A stretch of DNA of 64,000 nt from contig NZ_QKKX01000044.1 of the NCBI RefSeq assembly GCF_003434305.1, forward strand, positions 148,591 to 212,590, given 5' to 3'. Shown piece after piece: positions 61,127 through 64,000 of this stretch. This DNA comes from Micromonospora sp. MW-13. Its GTDB lineage: Bacteria > Actinomycetota > Actinomycetes > Mycobacteriales > Micromonosporaceae. Within the stretch, counting starts at the first letter, position 1; every line of letters begins with the position of its first letter. The translations under genes were made by a program, and so were the position numbers. The notes beneath the pieces are model-generated. The model worked only from the letters and a program-made list of their open reading frames with translations, was not told the origin of the DNA and made no database searches.

Positions 61127-61672
61127 CTACGCGAGGACGACCAGTTGGACCGCGATCAGGACGTCGAACATGCCGCACCACTCGGCATACGAGCGGGACA
61201 CAACCTTGTCGAGTTTGAGGTGGACGAAGTCCCAGATGCCGTGGAAGAACCAGCCGGCCGCCACCAGGTAGCAGCCCACGTCGGGGTCCACGGCCAGCCC
61301 GAGGAGGGCGAGCGCGCCGAAGGCGAGCATGCCCAGCGCCTGGATCCGGATCATCCCGGGCCGCAGCGCGTGCCCGGCGATTGCGCTCCAGACCAGTGCG
61401 CCCAGAGCGATCGGGACGACGACGGCGGTCGCTGGGAGTTCCACCAGCCGTAGGCCCCCGATGAGTAGGACGCAGGCGACCAGCACGGGCCAGGAGATGC
61501 CCCGCCTTCCCGCCCTGGCGACGACGAGGTAGACCAGCGGCAGGAGCAGGAGCGTCTCGCCGAGCCCGGTCACCTGGCCGGCGCGGTCGCCACCGCCCAG
61601 GGTCAGCACGGTCGACGCGATGGCCAGCAGCGTGGGCCAGCGCCGACCCAGGGTGTGGATCGTGCGCCTCAT
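61127..61672 (-). CDS. Six-helix membrane protein of unknown function
   Basis: A 181-residue integral membrane protein from ATG at 61672, overlapping the upstream gene stop (ATGA). Hydrophobic segments are spread over the whole length; conserved-looking polar residues occur in FFHGIWDFVHLKLDKVVSRSYAEWCGMFD near the C-terminus. I recognise no characterised family. Co-translation with the gene at 61669 suggests a two-protein membrane unit, possibly the target of the two-component system to the right. Confidence 0.75.
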   Translation of the reverse strand: MRRTIHTLGRRWPTLLAIASTVLTLGGGDRAGQVTGLGETLLLLPLVYLVVARAGRRGISWPVLVACVLLIGGLRLVELPATAVVVPIALGALVWSAIAGHALRPGMIRIQALGMLAFGALALLGLAVDPDVGCYLVAAGWFFHGIWDFVHLKLDKVVSRSYAEWCGMFDVLIAVQLVVLA

Positions 61673-62049
61673 CGCGCGTACTCCTCGCGCCGGCGGAGCA
61701 TGACGACGAGCATGAGCGGCAGCATCACGACGTGGGTGGCGATCATCAGTTGGTCGCCCGAGATGGCGTTCAGCCAGCTCAGTGGCGCGAGGACGACGGC
61801 GGGTGCGAACATCACGCCGGCCATCTCCAGCGTGCTCGCCCAGCCGTGGCGGCGGTAGCGCATCCAGCTGACCATCGCGACCGACATGTCGAACGCCATG
61901 GCCAGCGCGGCGATCTCGGGGTGCCGCGCCGCCGAGTGGTCGACGCCGGCAAGGGCGAGGACCCCGGCGCGGGCCGCGCCGAGGACCAGCATGCCGACGA
62001 CCATCGCGGCGACCATCTCCAGGTAGTGCCGGACGAAGTGGCGCCTCAT
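61669..62049 (-). CDS. Four-helix membrane protein of unknown function
   Basis: A 126-residue protein from ATG at 62049 with AAGGAG upstream. It begins RRHFVRHYLEMVAAMVVGMLVLGAA and contains about four helices, with charged HSAARHPEIAALAMAFDM between helices one and two and a basic end MLRRREEYAR. Similar short proteins occur beside DesK/DesR-type pairs in actinomycetes; no function is assigned. It is divergent from the kinase gene, with 161 bases between them. Confidence 0.75.
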   Translation of the reverse strand: MRRHFVRHYLEMVAAMVVGMLVLGAARAGVLALAGVDHSAARHPEIAALAMAFDMSVAMVSWMRYRRHGWASTLEMAGVMFAPAVVLAPLSWLNAISGDQLMIATHVVMLPLMLVVMLRRREEYAR

Positions 62050-62210
62050 CTGACTGTTCTCCTTCGGGTATGGATATGGGGTGTCCCTCCCATGTCCACA
62101 CTGGAGGACGCAGGCCGACCGCCAGTAGTGCCGAACCCGCACGTGGTGGTGTGGGTCCGTCACGAGATCTCATGACACCTGTCACGCCAGGCAACTGCGA
62201 CAATGGCCGC

Positions 62211-63392
62211 GTGGTGGACGAGGCAATCGAGCACGGGACGGGGCTGACGGGCTTTCGCCGCTACACCTGGTGGACGCTGACCGGGGCCGTGGTGAGCGTG
62301 CTGGTCCTCCTCACCGGCGACTGGCTGCTGGGCGGCGGCGTGCCGGCCTGGGCCCGCGGCGCCGGCGGCGCCGCGCTCGCCGTCACCGTCTTCGCGAGCG
62401 TGGTGCTGCTCAACCGGAGACTGGCAACGGTGCCCGGCGCCGCGGTGCGGGGCCGGCCCACCGGGTGGCTGTTCGGCGCGGGCACGGGCGCGGCGGTGCT
62501 GGGCGCGATTCAGCTCGCCTACGGGGAGTACGGGCTGTGGGCAGTGGCCCCGGCGATGGTGGTGGCGATCGGCGCGGCGTTCCTGTCGGCGAGGGGCCAG
62601 CGGGCGCTCGTCGCGGGCGCGGTGGCGGCCGCCCCGGTACCCGGCACGCTCGTCTGCCTGCGCTCCGGCGAGGGTGACCTGCTCTACGCGGCGGCGTTCC
62701 CCCTGGGTCTGCTGCTCTTCACCGCCTGGACGACGCTGGGTCCGTTGTGGGCGTGGGACGTCGCGGGGCAGCTGCACCAGGCGCGGCGGCTCGCCGCGGA
62801 GCTGGCGGTCAAGGACGAACGGCTGCGGTTCGCGGCCGACCTGCACGACATCCAGGGCCACCACCTCCAGGTGATCGCGGTGAAGAGCGAGCTGGCGGCG
62901 CGGCTGGCCGAGGTCGACCCGGCCCGGGCCGCCGCCGAGATGAGGCAGGTGCGGCAGCTGTCCACCGACGCGCTGCAGGAGACCCGTGCCCTGGTGCAGG
63001 GCTACCGCCGCACAACGCTGGAGGAGGAGATGTCCAACGCGACCCGGGTGCTCGCCGCCGCCGACATCGACGCACGGATGGATCTGCGGCCGACTGCCGA
63101 GAGCCTGTCCGCGTCCGCCCGGCACCTGCTCGGGCTGGTGATGCGCGAGGCCACGACCAATGTGCTGCGCCACAGCCGCGCCGCACGCGCCGACGTCGAG
63201 TACCGGGTCGACGGCGGCCGGGCTCACCTGCGGGTGAGCAACGACGGCGCGGTCGATGTGCCCGGCACGACGACCGGCACCGGGCTGGCCACGCTCGCGG
63301 AGCGGCTGACCGCCGCTGGGGGCGATCTGACCTGGCGGCACGACGGGGAGCGTTTCGTCGTCGCGGCAGGGCTGCCGGTGGGTGCGGCATGA
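62211..63392 (+). CDS. DesK-type sensor histidine kinase
   Basis: About 393 residues. GTG at 62211 is chosen because GACAAT seven bases upstream looks like a -10 box, implying a leaderless message; an ATG at 62172 would add 13 residues. Five to six membrane helices occupy residues 15-165. The phospho-acceptor motif is FAADLHDIQGHHLQVIAVKSELAARL (HisKA_3), with N-box LGLVMREATTNVLRHSRA and G-box GTGLATLAERL in the ATPase domain. Coupled to the regulator downstream by ATGA. Confidence 0.9.
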   Translation: MVDEAIEHGTGLTGFRRYTWWTLTGAVVSVLVLLTGDWLLGGGVPAWARGAGGAALAVTVFASVVLLNRRLATVPGAAVRGRPTGWLFGAGTGAAVLGAIQLAYGEYGLWAVAPAMVVAIGAAFLSARGQRALVAGAVAAAPVPGTLVCLRSGEGDLLYAAAFPLGLLLFTAWTTLGPLWAWDVAGQLHQARRLAAELAVKDERLRFAADLHDIQGHHLQVIAVKSELAARLAEVDPARAAAEMRQVRQLSTDALQETRALVQGYRRTTLEEEMSNATRVLAAADIDARMDLRPTAESLSASARHLLGLVMREATTNVLRHSRAARADVEYRVDGGRAHLRVSNDGAVDVPGTTTGTGLATLAERLTAAGGDLTWRHDGERFVVAAGLPVGAA

Positions 63393-63991
63393 TCCGCCTC
63401 CTGCTCGCCGACGACGAGGACATGCTCCGTGGTGCCCTGGCGGCGCTACTCGGGCTGGAGGCCGACATCGAAGTCGTAGCCGAGGCGTCGACCTCGACGG
63501 ACGCCGTACGCCTGGCTTTGGAGCACCGGCCCGACATCGCCGTACTGGACCTGGAGATGCCGCCAGCCGACGGGCTGCGCGCCGCTGAGGAGATCCGGGC
63601 CACGCTGCCCACCCGGATCGTGCTGGTCACCCGGCATGCCCGGCCGGCCGTGCTGCGCCGGGCGCTGTCCGTCGGGGTGAGCGGCTTCGTGCCGAAGAGC
63701 ACAGCGGCCACGCGGCTGGCGGAGATCGTCCGTGACATCGCGGCCGGCCGGCGGTACGTCGACCCCGAGATCGCCGCCTCCGCACTGACCGAGGACGCCT
63801 GTCCGCTCACTGAGCGCGAACTGGAGATGTTGCGCGCGTCGCGGACCGGTGCCTCGGTCAACGAAATCGCCGCGCGCGTTCACCTCGCCCCGGGCACCGT
63901 CCGCAACTACCTGTCTGCCGCCATGGCCAAGCTCGGCGTCAGCTCGCGTCACGCCGCCGCGCACCGCGCCTGGGAAGAGGGCTGGATCTAG
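63389..63991 (+). CDS. DesR-type NarL-family response regulator
   Basis: A 200-residue regulator from ATG at 63389, overlapping the kinase stop. Receiver: LLLADDEDMLRGAL (acidic pocket), Asp in IAVLDLEMPPADGL near residue 54, Lys in FVPKSTAATRL. The output helix-turn-helix is LTERELEMLRASRTGASVNEIAARVHLAPGTVRNYLSAAMAKL. It forms a complete two-component system with the adjacent kinase; targets probably include the divergent membrane-protein pair. Confidence 0.93.
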   Translation: MIRLLLADDEDMLRGALAALLGLEADIEVVAEASTSTDAVRLALEHRPDIAVLDLEMPPADGLRAAEEIRATLPTRIVLVTRHARPAVLRRALSVGVSGFVPKSTAATRLAEIVRDIAAGRRYVDPEIAASALTEDACPLTERELEMLRASRTGASVNEIAARVHLAPGTVRNYLSAAMAKLGVSSRHAAAHRAWEEGWI

Positions 63992-64000
63992 GCCGGGCTA

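Noticed and set aside
61012..61218. 68-codon plus-strand frame with a protein-like first half
   Set aside because: No ribosome site, ends as antisense of the next gene, no family resemblance.
1..64000. tRNA, rRNA, CRISPR, insertion sequence and prophage signals
   Set aside because: None seen on either strand; no transposase, integrase or regular repeat-spacer array.

Overview
The window is very GC-rich, uses many GTG and some TTG starts, and packs genes into operons with 4-base ATGA or GTGA overlaps. Its gene content (a mycosin/EccBCDE type VII secretion locus, CbtAB, a GH64 glucanase, IclR-controlled malate synthase) points to a filamentous actinomycete. My best guess is Micromonosporaceae; that rank is an inference from gene content, not from a marker gene. 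No tRNA, rRNA, CRISPR array, insertion sequence or prophage gene was seen.

Layout. 1-3.3 kb: the 3' part of a membrane protein with a serine-hydrolase-like end, then a secreted beta-1,3-glucanase behind a LacI-type operator. 3.4-5.6 kb: a cobalamin riboswitch heads cbtB-cbtA-histidine-phosphatase-like-[2Fe-2S] genes. 5.7-8.6 kb: an FAD oxidoreductase and a divergent BlaI/M56 pair. 8.6-12.5 kb: a ferric iron ABC transporter behind an IdeR/DtxR-like box. 12.5-17.3 kb: two small unknown genes, a 5'-truncated 2-hydroxyacid dehydrogenase, and a coupled alpha-oxoamine synthase/FAD oxidoreductase pair that looks like a very small biosynthetic locus.

17.5-37.9 kb is a full type VII (ESX-like) secretion locus: eccB, eccC, eccD, eccE, two WXG100 proteins, several uncharacterised WXG-like or YxxxD-bearing candidate substrates, and a mycosin. 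A NarL-type response regulator coupled to eccB sits at one end and a HisKA_3 histidine kinase coupled to mycP at the other, so a split two-component system brackets the locus. The mycosin has lost all three catalytic residues (Asp to Gly93, His to Arg128, Ser to Ala292).

38.3-47.1 kb: a secreted Rv2525c-like glycoside-hydrolase-like protein, then what I read as a RiPP natural-product cluster behind a good promoter. It contains an S9 peptidase, a 49-residue candidate precursor peptide hidden in the peptidase 3' end (41865-42014), a perfect 15-bp hairpin, a B12-binding radical SAM enzyme with a CX7CX2C motif, a DUF5825-like protein, a cytochrome P450 and an MFS exporter. This is the strongest candidate for an undescribed system.

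47.3-57.2 kb (minus strand): an oligopeptide ABC uptake operon with three substrate-binding proteins, two of them lacking any signal sequence, a fused permease-ATPase and an M14/aspartoacylase-type enzyme. 57.5-60.9 kb: two related IclR regulators around malate synthase; the transporter promoter and the malate synthase promoter carry the same 15-bp inverted repeat. 61-64 kb: two small membrane proteins and a DesK/DesR-type two-component pair.
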